This document shows, piece by piece, positions 55,539-64,000 of a stretch of DNA of 64,000 nucleotides. Each line of letters opens with the position of its first letter. The first letter of the stretch is position 1. The notes under the pieces were generated by a model that saw only the letters and a list, made by a program, of their open reading frames with translations, did no database searches and was not told the origin of the DNA. The stretch lies in contig NZ_MSXV01000019.1 in NCBI RefSeq assembly GCF_001945395.1, positions 26,622 through 90,621 of the forward strand, written 5' to 3'. This DNA is from Pseudomonas sp. PA15(2017) (lineage in GTDB: Bacteria; Pseudomonadota; Gammaproteobacteria; Pseudomonadales; Pseudomonadaceae). The position numbers and the translations under genes were made by a program.

Positions 55539-57554
55539 ATGTCCGAGTTTCAACTGGTCACCCGTTTCGAGCCCGCTGGCGACCAGCCCGAGGCGATTCG
55601 GCAGATGGTCGAAGGCCTCGAAGCCGGGCTTTCGCACCAGACGCTGCTCGGCGTGACGGGCTCCGGCAAGACCTTCAGCGTGGCCAACGTCATCGCCCAG
55701 GTGCAGCGCCCGACGCTGGTGCTGGCGCCGAACAAGACCCTGGCGGCGCAGCTGTACGGCGAGTTCAAGTCGTTCTTCCCGAACAACGCGGTGGAGTACT
55801 TCGTTTCCTATTACGACTACTACCAGCCCGAAGCCTACGTGCCGTCGTCGGATACCTTCATCGAGAAGGACGCCTCGATCAACGATCACATCGAGCAGAT
55901 GCGCCTGTCGGCGACCAAGGCGCTGATCGAGCGCAAGGACGTTATCGTGGTCTGCACGGTGTCGTCGATCTACGGCCTGGGCAGCCCCGAGGAGTACCTG
56001 AAAATGGTGCTGCACCTCGACCGTGGCGACAAGATGGACCAGCGCGCGCTGCTGCGCCGCCTGGCCGAACTGCAGTACACCCGCAACGACATGGATTTCG
56101 CCCGGGCGACCTTCCGGGTGCGCGGCGATGTGATCGATATCTTCCCGGCCGAATCGGACCTGGAAGCGATCCGCATCGAACTGTTCGATGATGAGGTGGA
56201 AAACATCAGCGCTTTCGATCCGCTGACTGGTGAGGTGCTGCAACGCCTGCCGCGCTTCACCTTCTACCCCAAGAGCCACTACGTGACGCCCCGCGACACG
56301 CTGCTTGAGGCGATGGAGAAGATCAAGGTCGAGCTCAAGGACCGCCTGGACTACCTGCGCGGCGCCAATAAGTTGGTCGAAGCGCAGCGCCTGGAGCAGC
56401 GCACCCGTTTCGACCTGGAGATGATTCTCGAGCTGGGCTACTGCAACGGCATCGAGAACTACTCGCGCTACCTGTCCGGGCGCGATCCCGGTGCGCCGCC
56501 ACCCACGCTCTACGATTACCTGCCGGCCGAGGCGCTGCTGGTGATCGATGAATCCCACGTCAGCGTGCCGCAGGTCGGCGCCATGTACAAAGGCGACCGC
56601 TCGCGCAAGGAAACCCTGGTCGAGTACGGCTTCCGCCTGCCGTCGGCGCTGGATAATCGGCCGATGCGCTTCGAGGAATGGGAAGCCTCGTGCCCGCAGA
56701 CCATCTTCGTTTCCGCCACGCCAGGGCCTTACGAGGCCGACCACGCCGGGCGAGTGATCGAGCAGGTGGTGCGCCCCACCGGCCTGGTCGACCCGGAAGT
56801 GGAGGTGCGCCCGGCGCGTACCCAGGTCGATGACCTGCTGTCGGAGATCAACAAGCGCGTCGCCCTCGAGCAGCGCGTGCTGGTCACCACGCTGACCAAG
56901 CGCATGGCCGAGGACCTCACCGACTACCTGGCCGACCACGGCGTCAAGGTGCGTTACCTGCACTCGGATATCGACACGGTCGAGCGGGTGGAAATCATTC
57001 GCGACCTGCGCATCGGCACCTTCGACGTGCTGATCGGCATCAACCTGCTGCGCGAGGGCCTGGATATGCCCGAAGTCGCCCTGGTGGCGATTCTCGATGC
57101 CGACAAGGAGGGCTTCCTGCGCAGCGAGCGTTCGCTGATCCAGACCATCGGTCGTGCCGCCCGTAACCTCGACGGCCGGGCAATTCTCTACGCCGACAAC
57201 ATGACCGGTTCCATGGAGCGCGCCATCGGCGAGACCGAGCGGCGCCGGCAGAAGCAGTTGGCCTTCAACGAGGCCAATGGCATCGTGCCCAAGGGCGTGG
57301 TCAAGGACATCAAGGACATTCTCGAAGGCGCCGTGGTGCCAGGTGCGCGCAGCAAGAAGCGCAAAGGCATGGCCAAGGCTGCCGAAGACAATGCGCGCTA
57401 CGAGGCGGAGCTGCGCTCGCCGGCGGAGATCACTAAGCGTATCCGTCAGCTGGAGGACAAGATGTTCGAACTGGCCCGCGACCTGGAGTTCGAGGCGGCG
57501 GCGCAGATGCGCGACGAGATCCAAAAGCTGCGTGACCGGCTGCTCGCGGTATGA
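55539..57554 (+). CDS. uvrB: UvrB, excinuclease ABC subunit B
   Basis: The 671-residue protein has Walker [14 protein letters not shown] near residue 40, the beta-hairpin [19 protein letters not shown], helicase motif DESHVSVPQ, motif [11 protein letters not shown] and the C-terminal UVR domain ([24 protein letters not shown]). It scans DNA for damage with UvrA and loads UvrC. No LexA box was found upstream. It overlaps the next gene by ATGA. Confidence 0.98.
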   Translation: MSEFQLVTRFEPAGDQPEAIRQMVEGLEAGLSHQTLLGVTGSGKTFSVANVIAQVQRPTLVLAPNKTLAAQLYGEFKSFFPNNAVEYFVSYYDYYQPEAYVPSSDTFIEKDASINDHIEQMRLSATKALIERKDVIVVCTVSSIYGLGSPEEYLKMVLHLDRGDKMDQRALLRRLAELQYTRNDMDFARATFRVRGDVIDIFPAESDLEAIRIELFDDEVENISAFDPLTGEVLQRLPRFTFYPKSHYVTPRDTLLEAMEKIKVELKDRLDYLRGANKLVEAQRLEQRTRFDLEMILELGYCNGIENYSRYLSGRDPGAPPPTLYDYLPAEALLVIDESHVSVPQVGAMYKGDRSRKETLVEYGFRLPSALDNRPMRFEEWEASCPQTIFVSATPGPYEADHAGRVIEQVVRPTGLVDPEVEVRPARTQVDDLLSEINKRVALEQRVLVTTLTKRMAEDLTDYLADHGVKVRYLHSDIDTVERVEIIRDLRIGTFDVLIGINLLREGLDMPEVALVAILDADKEGFLRSERSLIQTIGRAARNLDGRAILYADNMTGSMERAIGETERRRQKQLAFNEANGIVPKGVVKDIKDILEGAVVPGARSKKRKGMAKAAEDNARYEAELRSPAEITKRIRQLEDKMFELARDLEFEAAAQMRDEIQKLRDRLLAV

Positions 57555-58066
57555 GTGTGGCGGGGCATGCAAAGGTCTATCTGGCCGGCTTCGACGTGTT
57601 CCGGGTAGACGCCATCGAACGCGGCGAGTACCTCAAGCGCTTGTGCCGTGAGCAGGGACTTGAGGGGCTCTACCCGTTCGATAACGAGGTGGCTGACGGG
57701 CTGGCGCCGGCCGAGATGGCGGCGCAGATCTGTCGGCTCAATCTGGCGATGATCCGTGGTGCCGATGCCGTGCTGGCCAACCTCAACCCGTTTCGCGGGT
57801 TCGAGCCGGATTCCGGCACGGTCTTCGAGGTCGGCGTGGCGGTAGCCCTGGGTAAGCCGGTGTGGGCTTACTTCGAGCCCCAGGGCAGCATGCGCCAGTG
57901 GTTGCCCGGTGACACTGAGGGCCGTGACGCCGACGGCTACTTCATCGAGGATTTCGGCCTGCCGCGCAACCTGATGCTGGCCTGCTCCTGGGCCGGTTGC
58001 AGCGCCAGTGTAGAGGAGGGCGTTGCGGCGCTGCGTCGCTACCTGAGCGGCGCGTCGGGCGCCTGA
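57551..58066 (+). CDS. Nucleoside 2-deoxyribosyltransferase family protein
   Basis: The 171-residue protein has the family pattern [50 protein letters not shown] (with catalytic Glu in FEVG). These enzymes exchange or hydrolyse deoxynucleoside bases and can clean the nucleotide pool. It starts inside the uvrB stop codon (ATGA), which suggests coupled translation and a link to repair. Confidence 0.85.
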   Translation: MSVAGHAKVYLAGFDVFRVDAIERGEYLKRLCREQGLEGLYPFDNEVADGLAPAEMAAQICRLNLAMIRGADAVLANLNPFRGFEPDSGTVFEVGVAVALGKPVWAYFEPQGSMRQWLPGDTEGRDADGYFIEDFGLPRNLMLACSWAGCSASVEEGVAALRRYLSGASGA

Positions 58067-58239
58067 CCCGTACTTCGCGGACCGTTGCCGCGGTTCGCTG
58101 GAGCCAGCCGGGGCTGGCCTGTTAATATTCATTCCCTTCGCTTTCTCGCGTCATCCATGGCGCCTGCGCCGGCCGCCCATGCGGCCTGGGCGCAGGGGCA
58201 GCCCATGCCATTTCCAGTCTTACTTGCTCGGGACTTTTC

Positions 58240-59721
58240 ATGACCACCGTTCGCACTCGTATCGCTCCGTCGCCCACTGGCGATCCTCACGTCGGCACCG
58301 CCTACATCGCCCTGTTCAACCTGTGCTTCGCCAGGCAGCACGGCGGCGAGTTCATCCTGCGCATCGAGGATACCGACCAGGTCCGTTCGACCCGTGAGTC
58401 CGAGCAGCAGATCTACGATGCCCTGCGCTGGCTGGGCATCGAGTGGAACGAAGGCCCGGACGTCGGCGGCCCATACGGCCCGTATCGGCAGAGCGAGCGT
58501 GGCGAAATCTATCGCAAGTACGCCCTGGAACTGGTCGAGAAAGGCCACGCCTTCTACTGCTTCTGCACACCGGAAGAGCTCGACCAGATGCGCGCCGAGC
58601 AGACCGCACGTGGCGAAACGCCGCGCTACGATGGCCGCGGCCTGCTTCTTGCCGATGAAGAAGTGCAGCGCCGCCTGGCAGCGGGCGAGCCCCACGTGAT
58701 CCGCATGAAGGTGCCGAGCGAGGGCGTCTGCGTGGTGCCGGACATGCTGCGCGGCGACGTGGAGATCCCGTGGGATCGCATGGACATGCAGGTGCTGATG
58801 AAGACCGATGGCCTGCCGACCTACTTCCTGGCCAACGTGGTCGATGACCACCTGATGAAGATCACCCACGTGCTGCGTGGTGAAGAATGGCTGCCCTCGG
58901 CGCCCAAGCTGATCCTGCTCTACGAGTACTTCGGCTGGGACAAGCCGCAGCTGTGCTACATGCCGCTGCTGCGTAACCCGGACAAGAGCAAACTGTCCAA
59001 GCGCAAGAACCCGACCTCGATCACCTTCTACGAGCGCATGGGCTTCCTGCCCGAGGCGATGCTCAACTACCTGGGCCGCATGGGCTGGTCGATGCCGGAC
59101 GAGCGCGAGAAATTCACCCTCGAGGAGATGATCGCCAATTTCGACGTACAGCGCGTTTCCCTCGGCGGGCCGATCTTCGATCTGGAGAAGCTGTCCTGGC
59201 TCAACGGCCAGTGGATGCGTGACCTGAGCGTCGAAGCGTTCGCCGCTGGCGTGCAGAAGTGGGCCTTCAACAGTGACTACCTGATGAAGATCGCCCCCCA
59301 CGTGCAGGGCAGGGTGGAAACCTTCAGCCAGATCGCGCCGCTGGCCAGCTTCTTCTTCGCAGGCGGCGTGCAGCCGGACAAGGCGCTGTTCGCCCACAAG
59401 AAGCTGTCGGACGATCAGGTACGCCAGCTCATGCAATTGATCCTCTGGAAGCTCGAAGCGCTGCGACAGTGGGAAAAGGAGCGCATTACCGGCTGCATCC
59501 AGGCGGTGGTCGAACACCTGGAGCTGAAGCTGCGCGATGCCATGCCGCTGATGTTCGCTGCCGTCACCGGCCAGGCCAGCTCGGTATCGGTGCTCGATGC
59601 CATGGAAATCCTCGGCCCGGATCTCACCCGTTTCCGTCTGCGCCAGGCCATCGAACTGCTCGGTGGTGTGTCGAAGAAAGAGAACAAGGAGTGGGAAAAA
59701 CTGCTGGGCAGCATCGGCTGA
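58240..59721 (+). CDS. gltX: Glutamyl-tRNA synthetase
   Basis: The 493-residue class I synthetase has the HIGH-type motif ([18 protein letters not shown]), the KMSKS-type motif (KLSKRKNP near residue 250) and a C-terminal anticodon-binding domain. It charges tRNA-Glu. Two tRNA-Glu(TTC) genes follow within 600 bases, so enzyme and substrate are genetically linked. Confidence 0.97.
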   Translation: MTTVRTRIAPSPTGDPHVGTAYIALFNLCFARQHGGEFILRIEDTDQVRSTRESEQQIYDALRWLGIEWNEGPDVGGPYGPYRQSERGEIYRKYALELVEKGHAFYCFCTPEELDQMRAEQTARGETPRYDGRGLLLADEEVQRRLAAGEPHVIRMKVPSEGVCVVPDMLRGDVEIPWDRMDMQVLMKTDGLPTYFLANVVDDHLMKITHVLRGEEWLPSAPKLILLYEYFGWDKPQLCYMPLLRNPDKSKLSKRKNPTSITFYERMGFLPEAMLNYLGRMGWSMPDEREKFTLEEMIANFDVQRVSLGGPIFDLEKLSWLNGQWMRDLSVEAFAAGVQKWAFNSDYLMKIAPHVQGRVETFSQIAPLASFFFAGGVQPDKALFAHKKLSDDQVRQLMQLILWKLEALRQWEKERITGCIQAVVEHLELKLRDAMPLMFAAVTGQASSVSVLDAMEILGPDLTRFRLRQAIELLGGVSKKENKEWEKLLGSIG

Positions 59722-59820
59722 TTCTCGGCCGCCTGTCGCCATGGGCGGCCGGCAGCCAGCGGTTTGCGGTAAGTGTTTGTTATGTCAGCGAAAAAAAATG
59801 CACCACCGGCTAAAATTTTG

Positions 59821-59848
59821 TTGACAGGGTGCAGGGGCGCACTTAACA
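59821..59848 (+). promoter_or_regulatory. Promoter of the Ala-Glu tRNA cluster
   Basis: TTGACA (59821-59826), a 16-base spacer and TTAACA (59843-59848) are followed by a GC-rich discriminator (TGCGCCCCG), as in stringently controlled stable-RNA promoters. Confidence 0.75.
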
Positions 59849-59867
59849 TGCGCCCCGTCCTCGAGAT

Positions 59868-59943
<76 letters not shown>

Positions 59944-60002
59944 ATCTCGGATGCCACAACCGGTTCTAAGGAGCGGGTTGAGTTGTAAAGAAGGGCATTT
60001 GC

Positions 60003-60078
60003 GTCCCCTTCGTCTAGTGGCCTAGGACACCGCCCTTTCACGGCGGTAACAGGGGTTCGAGTCCCCTAGGGGACGCCA
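60003..60078 (+). tRNA. tRNA-Glu (anticodon TTC), copy 1
   Basis: The 76-nt cloverleaf has acceptor GTCCCCT / AGGGGAC, anticodon loop CTTTCAC with TTC, and encoded CCA. Confidence 0.98.
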
Positions 60079-60127
60079 CTATTTCCAGCTGCAGTGCTTA
60101 GGCATTGCAGCCAGACCGCAAGGTTCT

Positions 60128-60203
<76 letters not shown>

Positions 60204-60251
60204 ATCCACGACAAGGCCAGCCGAGTGCTGGCCTTGTTCTTCGAAGGTTTC

Positions 60252-60327
60252 GTCCCCTTCGTCTAGTGGCCTAGGACACCGCCCTTTCACGGCGGTAACA
60301 GGGGTTCGAGTCCCCTAGGGGACGCCA
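60252..60327 (+). tRNA. tRNA-Glu (anticodon TTC), copy 2
   Basis: Identical to the first tRNA-Glu over all 76 bases, including CCA. The Ala-Glu unit is thus duplicated in tandem. Confidence 0.98.
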
Positions 60328-60333
60328 TTTTTG

Positions 60334-60388
60334 CCCGCTCTGCGGGATTTTTAAGGGTCACTTCTCACGAAGTGGCCCTTTTGTTTTT
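60334..60388 (+). terminator. Two tandem rho-independent terminators after the tRNA cluster
   Basis: CCCGC-TCT-GCGGG followed by ATTTTT is followed by AAGGGTCACTT / AAGTGGCCCTT with a 6-base loop and a T tract. Confidence 0.85.
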
Positions 60389-60556
60389 GCGCCCTCGAAA
60401 AGTTTTTCGTCGATCCGTACGGTTGGCGATGCGGCGCTTGCGTTGCAGCGGGCTAAGCCCCTAAGGTCGAGCCTGTTGCGTCGCCAAGGGAGGCCATTGC
60501 ATGAAGCTGACTCACATTGCTGCATCGCTGCGCGTTGCCGTGCTCGGGTACGTGTC

Positions 60557-60991
60557 GTGAACTGGGACCGCCCTGATCCGTTCACCATCGACCTGCTGGT
60601 CGGCAGCGAGGATATTGACGGCCTCGGGCACGCCAACAACGCCGTCTACGTGACCTGGCTGGAGCGTTGCGCCTGGCGCCATTCGCAATCGCTGGGGCTG
60701 GATCTGGTCGAGTACCGGCGCCTGGATCGGGCCATGGCGGTGGTGCGCCACGAGATCGATTACCTGAGCAGTGCCTACGAAGGGCAGGCGCTGCAGATGG
60801 GCACCTGGATCGTCGAATCCGACCAGCGTCTGAAGATGGATCGCTGCTTCCAACTGATACGTCCGCAGGACGGCGTTACCCTGCTGCGTGCGCGCACCAC
60901 CTTCGTCTGTATCGAATTGTCCAGCGGTCGGCCCAAGCGCATGCCGGCCGAATTCATCGAGGGTTATGGCCGGGCATTGCTGCCGGCTTGA
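60557..60991 (+). CDS. Acyl-CoA thioesterase (hotdog fold, YbgC/4HBT family)
   Basis: The 144-residue protein has the hotdog-fold signature LGHANNAVYVTWLERCAWRHSQSLG, with Asp/His-type active-site region (VGSEDIDGLGHANN) as in 4-hydroxybenzoyl-CoA thioesterase-like enzymes, and MAVVRHEIDYLSSAYEGQ. GTG 60557 was chosen as start because the protein-like region begins there; upstream frame codons to 60443 look non-coding. Confidence 0.82.
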   Translation: MNWDRPDPFTIDLLVGSEDIDGLGHANNAVYVTWLERCAWRHSQSLGLDLVEYRRLDRAMAVVRHEIDYLSSAYEGQALQMGTWIVESDQRLKMDRCFQLIRPQDGVTLLRARTTFVCIELSSGRPKRMPAEFIEGYGRALLPA

Positions 60992-60995
60992 GTGT

Positions 60996-61385
60996 TCATG
61001 GCTGCGGGGCCAGAAACAGCTTCCGCTCCTCGTAGACTGCCTGGTAGCGCCGGGTTTCACCCGGTTGCAGCAAGAGCGACTGGCTGCTCACCAGATCGAT
61101 CTCGGCGCAGAACCCTTCGCGTGACGGGGTGAGCACCACGCTGCGTTCGCCGCTGGGAACGTCGAGTGTGACGCTTTCGCCGGCTGGCAAGGCGACAACC
61201 AACTGCTCGTCGACGCGCAGTTGCAGGTCGCAGGCATTGGGCGCGTTGCGGTCGCGGCTGACGATCAGCTTGGCGGCCGCTGCGGGATCCAGTGGCACGC
61301 CCTCGGAGATCGGCGTGGCGGCGATTGTAGCGGTGGTGGCCAGCAGCAGGGCGAGCGGGGCGCTGCGCAGCAAGGGTCGATTCAT
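60996..61385 (-). CDS. Secreted/periplasmic hypothetical protein
   Basis: This 129-residue protein starts with a signal peptide ([25 protein letters not shown]). The mature part is a beta-rich, Ig-like stretch ([32 protein letters not shown]...[14 protein letters not shown]) with two Cys that could form a disulphide. The pattern of short strands recalls small periplasmic PEGA/beta-sandwich proteins, but no family is recognised. Confidence 0.7.
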   Translation of the reverse strand: MNRPLLRSAPLALLLATTATIAATPISEGVPLDPAAAAKLIVSRDRNAPNACDLQLRVDEQLVVALPAGESVTLDVPSGERSVVLTPSREGFCAEIDLVSSQSLLLQPGETRRYQAVYEERKLFLAPQP

Positions 61386-61533
61386 GGCGATTTCCGGTGG
61401 CGTCTGTCACTGCAGTGGACTGCGCCAGACGTTGGGTGTTCAGGCGCTGTCCCGGCGCGCCGCTCGCCGCTACACTACGCGCCGTTTTGCCTCGGCATGC
61501 CGATGGCCTTCCCCGTTATTCGAGAGTATCGCC

Positions 61534-62547
61534 ATGCAGATCGCCCTGGCGCCCATGGAGGGGCTGGTCGATGAAATCCTCCGCGACGTGCTGACCCAGG
61601 TTGGCGGCATCGATTGGTGCGTGACCGAGTTCATCCGCGTTACCGACCGCGTGCTGCCCAGGTCGACCTACCGCAAACTGGCGCCGGAATTGCTCAACGG
61701 CGCCCGCACGGCTGCCGGTACGCCGCTGCGCGTGCAGTTGCTCGGCTCCGATCCCAAGTGCCTGGGTGACAACGCCGCCTATGCCTGCGTGCTCGGCGCG
61801 CCGGTGATCGACCTCAATTTCGGCTGCCCGGCCAAGACGGTGAACAAGTCCCGCGGCGGGGCGGTGCTGCTCAAGGAGCCGGAGCTGCTGCACGCCATCG
61901 TGAGCGAAGTACGCCGCAGCGTGCCGGCGACCACTCCCGTCACCGCCAAGATGCGCCTGGGCTTCGACCACAAGGATCTGGCTCTCGATTGCGCCCGGGC
62001 GCTGGTCGAAGGCGGCGCCTCGCAGATCGTCGTGCACGCGCGCACCAAGGTCGAGGGCTACAAGCCGCCAGCGCACTGGGAGTGGGTGGCGCGGGTGCAG
62101 GAGGTGGTCAGCGTACCGGTGTATGCCAACGGTGATATCTGGTCCGTCGAGGACTGGCAGCGCTGCCGCGAGGTGAGCGGCGCCGAGCACTTCATGCTGG
62201 GCCGTGGCGTGGTGGCGCAGCCCGATCTGGCCCGGCAGATCGCCGCGGCGAAGGCCGGCCAGGATGTCGGTGTGATGAGCTGGGCAGCGCTGCAGCCGCT
62301 GTTGGCCGAGTTCTGGCTGCAGGCCCGCCGCAAGATCTCGCCGCGCTACGCTCCCGGACGGCTCAAGCAGTGGCTGGCGATGCTCACGCGCAGCTATCCC
62401 GAGGCGGTCGAGCTGTTTGCTCTGGTGCGGCGGGAAACCAACTGCGAAGTCATCGACGCACTGCTCGGCGTGAGCATCGCGCCGGCAGAGGTGAGCACGC
62501 TGCAAACGCTCGAAGCTGACGAGGAGGCGCTCAGCGCCCTCCGCTGA
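61534..62547 (+). CDS. dusC: tRNA dihydrouridine synthase DusC
   Basis: The 337-residue flavoenzyme has [20 protein letters not shown] at the start, the active-site Cys in [19 protein letters not shown] and the [15 protein letters not shown] segment. It reduces uridine in tRNA, position 16 for DusC type. The ATG at 61534 is preceded by GAGAG; the frame is open much further upstream. The C-terminus overlaps the convergent SDR gene by 17 bases. Confidence 0.93.
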   Translation: MQIALAPMEGLVDEILRDVLTQVGGIDWCVTEFIRVTDRVLPRSTYRKLAPELLNGARTAAGTPLRVQLLGSDPKCLGDNAAYACVLGAPVIDLNFGCPAKTVNKSRGGAVLLKEPELLHAIVSEVRRSVPATTPVTAKMRLGFDHKDLALDCARALVEGGASQIVVHARTKVEGYKPPAHWEWVARVQEVVSVPVYANGDIWSVEDWQRCREVSGAEHFMLGRGVVAQPDLARQIAAAKAGQDVGVMSWAALQPLLAEFWLQARRKISPRYAPGRLKQWLAMLTRSYPEAVELFALVRRETNCEVIDALLGVSIAPAEVSTLQTLEADEEALSALR

Positions 62548-63277
62548 CGTCGAGCAGCGAGCCGGTGGTGTGGCTGGCCTGCTCGCTGGCCAGCCACAGA
62601 ATCGCTTCTGCCACCTCGTCAGCCCGCCCGCCGCGGCCCAGCGGAATGCTTGCGACGACGCGCGCCACCCGTTGTGGTTCGCCGCCACTGGTGTGGATCT
62701 CGGTGTCGATCACCCCAGGTCGCACGGCATTCACGCGAATGCCATCGGCGGCGAGTTCCTTGGCCAGCCCTACCGTCATGCTGTCGACCGCGCCCTTGGC
62801 GGCGGCATAGTCGATGTACTCTTCGGGCGCGCCGAGGCGGGCGGCAATCGACGACACGTTGACGATCACGCCGCCACGCCCGCCCTGACGGGTGGACATC
62901 CGCGCAATCGCCTCACGGCTGCACAGGAAACTGCCGTACACGTTGGTGGCGAACACCCGTTGCCAGCGCTCCAGGCTCATCCGTTCCAGGCGCATCTGCT
63001 GCTCGAGCATCCCGGCGTTGTTGATCAGCACGTCCAGGCGCCCCAGGCGCGCATCGATGTCGGTGAACAGTCGGCGAACCTGGGCCTCGTCCGCCACATC
63101 GGCCCGTAACGCCAGCGCCTCGCCACCCGTGGTCGTGATCGTTTCGACGAGCGCATCGGCGGCCTCACGGCTGCGCTGGTAGTTGATGACCACCCGGTAA
63201 CCTTGCCCGGCCGCCAGCCTTGCCGTGGCCGCACCGATGCCGCGACTGGCACCGGTGATCAGCATCACCTTGCCCAT
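62531..63277 (-). CDS. Short-chain dehydrogenase/reductase
   Basis: The 248-residue classical SDR has [13 protein letters not shown] (cofactor), NNAG, catalytic Ser in VSSIAARLG, and [11 protein letters not shown] with Tyr and Lys. It is probably an NAD(P)H-dependent oxidoreductase of the YgfF/FabG-like group; the substrate is unknown. It is convergent with dusC and divergent from hsp20. Confidence 0.9.
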   Translation of the reverse strand: MGKVMLITGASRGIGAATARLAAGQGYRVVINYQRSREAADALVETITTTGGEALALRADVADEAQVRRLFTDIDARLGRLDVLINNAGMLEQQMRLERMSLERWQRVFATNVYGSFLCSREAIARMSTRQGGRGGVIVNVSSIAARLGAPEEYIDYAAAKGAVDSMTVGLAKELAADGIRVNAVRPGVIDTEIHTSGGEPQRVARVVASIPLGRGGRADEVAEAILWLASEQASHTTGSLLDVSGGR

Positions 63278-63300
63278 CGAAAAATCTCCTCTTCCGGTCC

Positions 63301-63328
63301 CTTGAAATTTTTTCGGCCATCCACATTT
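63301..63328 (+). promoter_or_regulatory. Sigma32 heat-shock promoter of hsp20
   Basis: CTTGAAA (63301-63307), 13 bases and CCACATTT (63321-63328) match the sigma32 consensus CTTGAAA-N13-CCCCATNT. Confidence 0.8.
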
Positions 63329-63339
63329 TTATCACCGTG

Positions 63340-63396
63340 GGATGCCGAAGTCGGGTCCCGCACCTTATCACTCGCTGACTAATCAGGAGATTTACC
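63340..63396 (+). promoter_or_regulatory. Possible ROSE-like RNA thermometer in the hsp20 leader
   Basis: The leader contains CTCGCT followed by a 9-base gap and AGGAG, so the ribosome site can be masked by a TYGCT-type element near the start, as in ROSE thermometers of ibpA-like genes. Upstream GC-rich dyads support further stems. Confidence 0.5.
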
Positions 63397-63849
63397 ATGA
63401 GCACTGCATTTTCCATGACCCCGCTGTTCCGTCAGTCCATCGGCTTCGACCGTTTCAACGACCTGTTCGAGTCGGCGATGCGCAACGAGACCAGCAGCAG
63501 CTACCCGCCCTACAACGTCGAGAAGCATGCCGACGACCAGTACCGGATCGTCATCGCTGCCGCCGGCTTCCAGGATGAAGATCTGGATCTGCAGGTCGAG
63601 CGCGGCGTGCTGACCGTGACCGGCGGCAAGCGCGCGGGCAATGGCAACGGTGAAAATGTCACCTACCTGTATCAGGGCATCGCTCAGCGGTCGTTCAAGC
63701 TGTCGTTCCGCCTGGCCGACCACATCGAGGTCAAGAGCGCCAGCCTGGTGAACGGCCTGCTCAATATCGAGCTGGAGCGTCATGTGCCGGAAGAGGCCAA
63801 AGCCAAGCGCATCCCGATCGGGGCGGCACGTGCGGCGCTGGAGAACTGA
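63397..63849 (+). CDS. Hsp20/alpha-crystallin family small heat-shock protein
   Basis: The 150-residue protein is IbpA-like: N-terminal arm (FSMTPLFRQSIGFDRFNDLFESA), alpha-crystallin domain (about 35-125; YPPYNVEKHADDQYRIVIAAAGFQDEDLDLQVERGVLTVTG) and a C-terminal IxI motif (RIPIG). It holds unfolded proteins during heat stress. A sigma32 promoter and thermometer-like leader precede it. Confidence 0.94.
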   Translation: MSTAFSMTPLFRQSIGFDRFNDLFESAMRNETSSSYPPYNVEKHADDQYRIVIAAAGFQDEDLDLQVERGVLTVTGGKRAGNGNGENVTYLYQGIAQRSFKLSFRLADHIEVKSASLVNGLLNIELERHVPEEAKAKRIPIGAARAALEN

Positions 63850-63924
63850 TCGCCGTTGCCGGCATACCGGAAAGGCGCCCTCGCCAGACTGTGTGAAAAC
63901 CTAGCAGTCCGAGGGTGAGTTGAA

Positions 63925-63958
63925 GACAATGCCTCTATCGGTTGATAGGGGCATTGTC
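63925..63958 (+). terminator. Hairpin after hsp20
   Basis: GACAATGCCTCTATC / GATAGGGGCATTGTC (15 bp, one G-T pair) with a 4-base loop and GTTTA following can act as a terminator. It could also belong to a repeat or insertion-element end. Confidence 0.5.
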
Positions 63959-64000
63959 GTTTATGGGTTATATCCAGGGCGAAGGTCGCGGGCAAAGCAG

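Noticed and set aside
55296..57572. 758-codon minus-strand frame opposite uvrB
   Set aside because: It is antisense to uvrB, with a low-complexity His/Arg/Leu-rich translation and no motifs.

Overview
The window looks like the chromosome of a Pseudomonas species. The evidence is high GC content, an AmrZ of the P. aeruginosa type, a Fur-controlled PrrF-type small RNA, the polar-flagellum regulators FleQ/FleS/FleR, and perfect -24/-12 (sigma54) and TAAA-N15-GCCGATA (sigma28) promoters in front of flagellar genes. Nothing was searched against a database. Names rest on motifs, length and gene order.

Layout. 1-3.1 kb: the 3' end of mgtE, amrZ, a lone phnN, three tiny minus-strand membrane or exported genes behind a sigma54-type promoter, and an Lrp regulator. 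3.3-6.8 kb: a large fused indolepyruvate ferredoxin oxidoreductase. 6.8-9.5 kb: tRNA-Arg(CCT), PrrF, yceH and an MFS transporter. 9.5-25.8 kb: flagellar genes, first ycgR-flgN-flgM-flgA on the minus strand, then cheV-cheR and flgBCDE | flgFGHIJKL on the plus strand. 25.9-40.7 kb: a 12-gene, mostly overlapping nucleotide-sugar and glycosyltransferase operon between flgL and fliC. This is where flagellin glycosylation islands sit in pseudomonads. 40.7-49.8 kb: fliC, flaG, fliD, two fliS paralogues, fliT, fleQ, fleS and fleR. 50-53.8 kb: a LysR regulator divergent from pxpABC (5-oxoprolinase). 54-60.4 kb: tRNA-Asn, an aromatic/aspartate aminotransferase, uvrB with an overlapping nucleoside deoxyribosyltransferase, gltX, and an Ala-Glu-Ala-Glu tRNA cluster. 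60.5-64 kb: a thioesterase, a secreted hypothetical, dusC, an SDR and an Hsp20 under a heat-shock promoter.

How it works together. FleQ would activate the sigma54 promoters (flgA, flgB, flgF, fleSR). FleSR would drive the middle hook/basal-body genes. Export of FlgM would release sigma28 for fliC, flgM and the second fliS. Filament proteins (FliC, FliD, FlgK, FlgL) with their chaperones (FlgN, FliS, FliT) complete the organelle. CheV, CheR and YcgR adjust its behaviour. The inserted sugar operon is predicted to build a CDP-linked, C-methylated, 4-amino-type deoxysugar and to attach a glycan to flagellin through one very large multidomain glycosyltransferase. It is the best candidate for undescribed biochemistry here.
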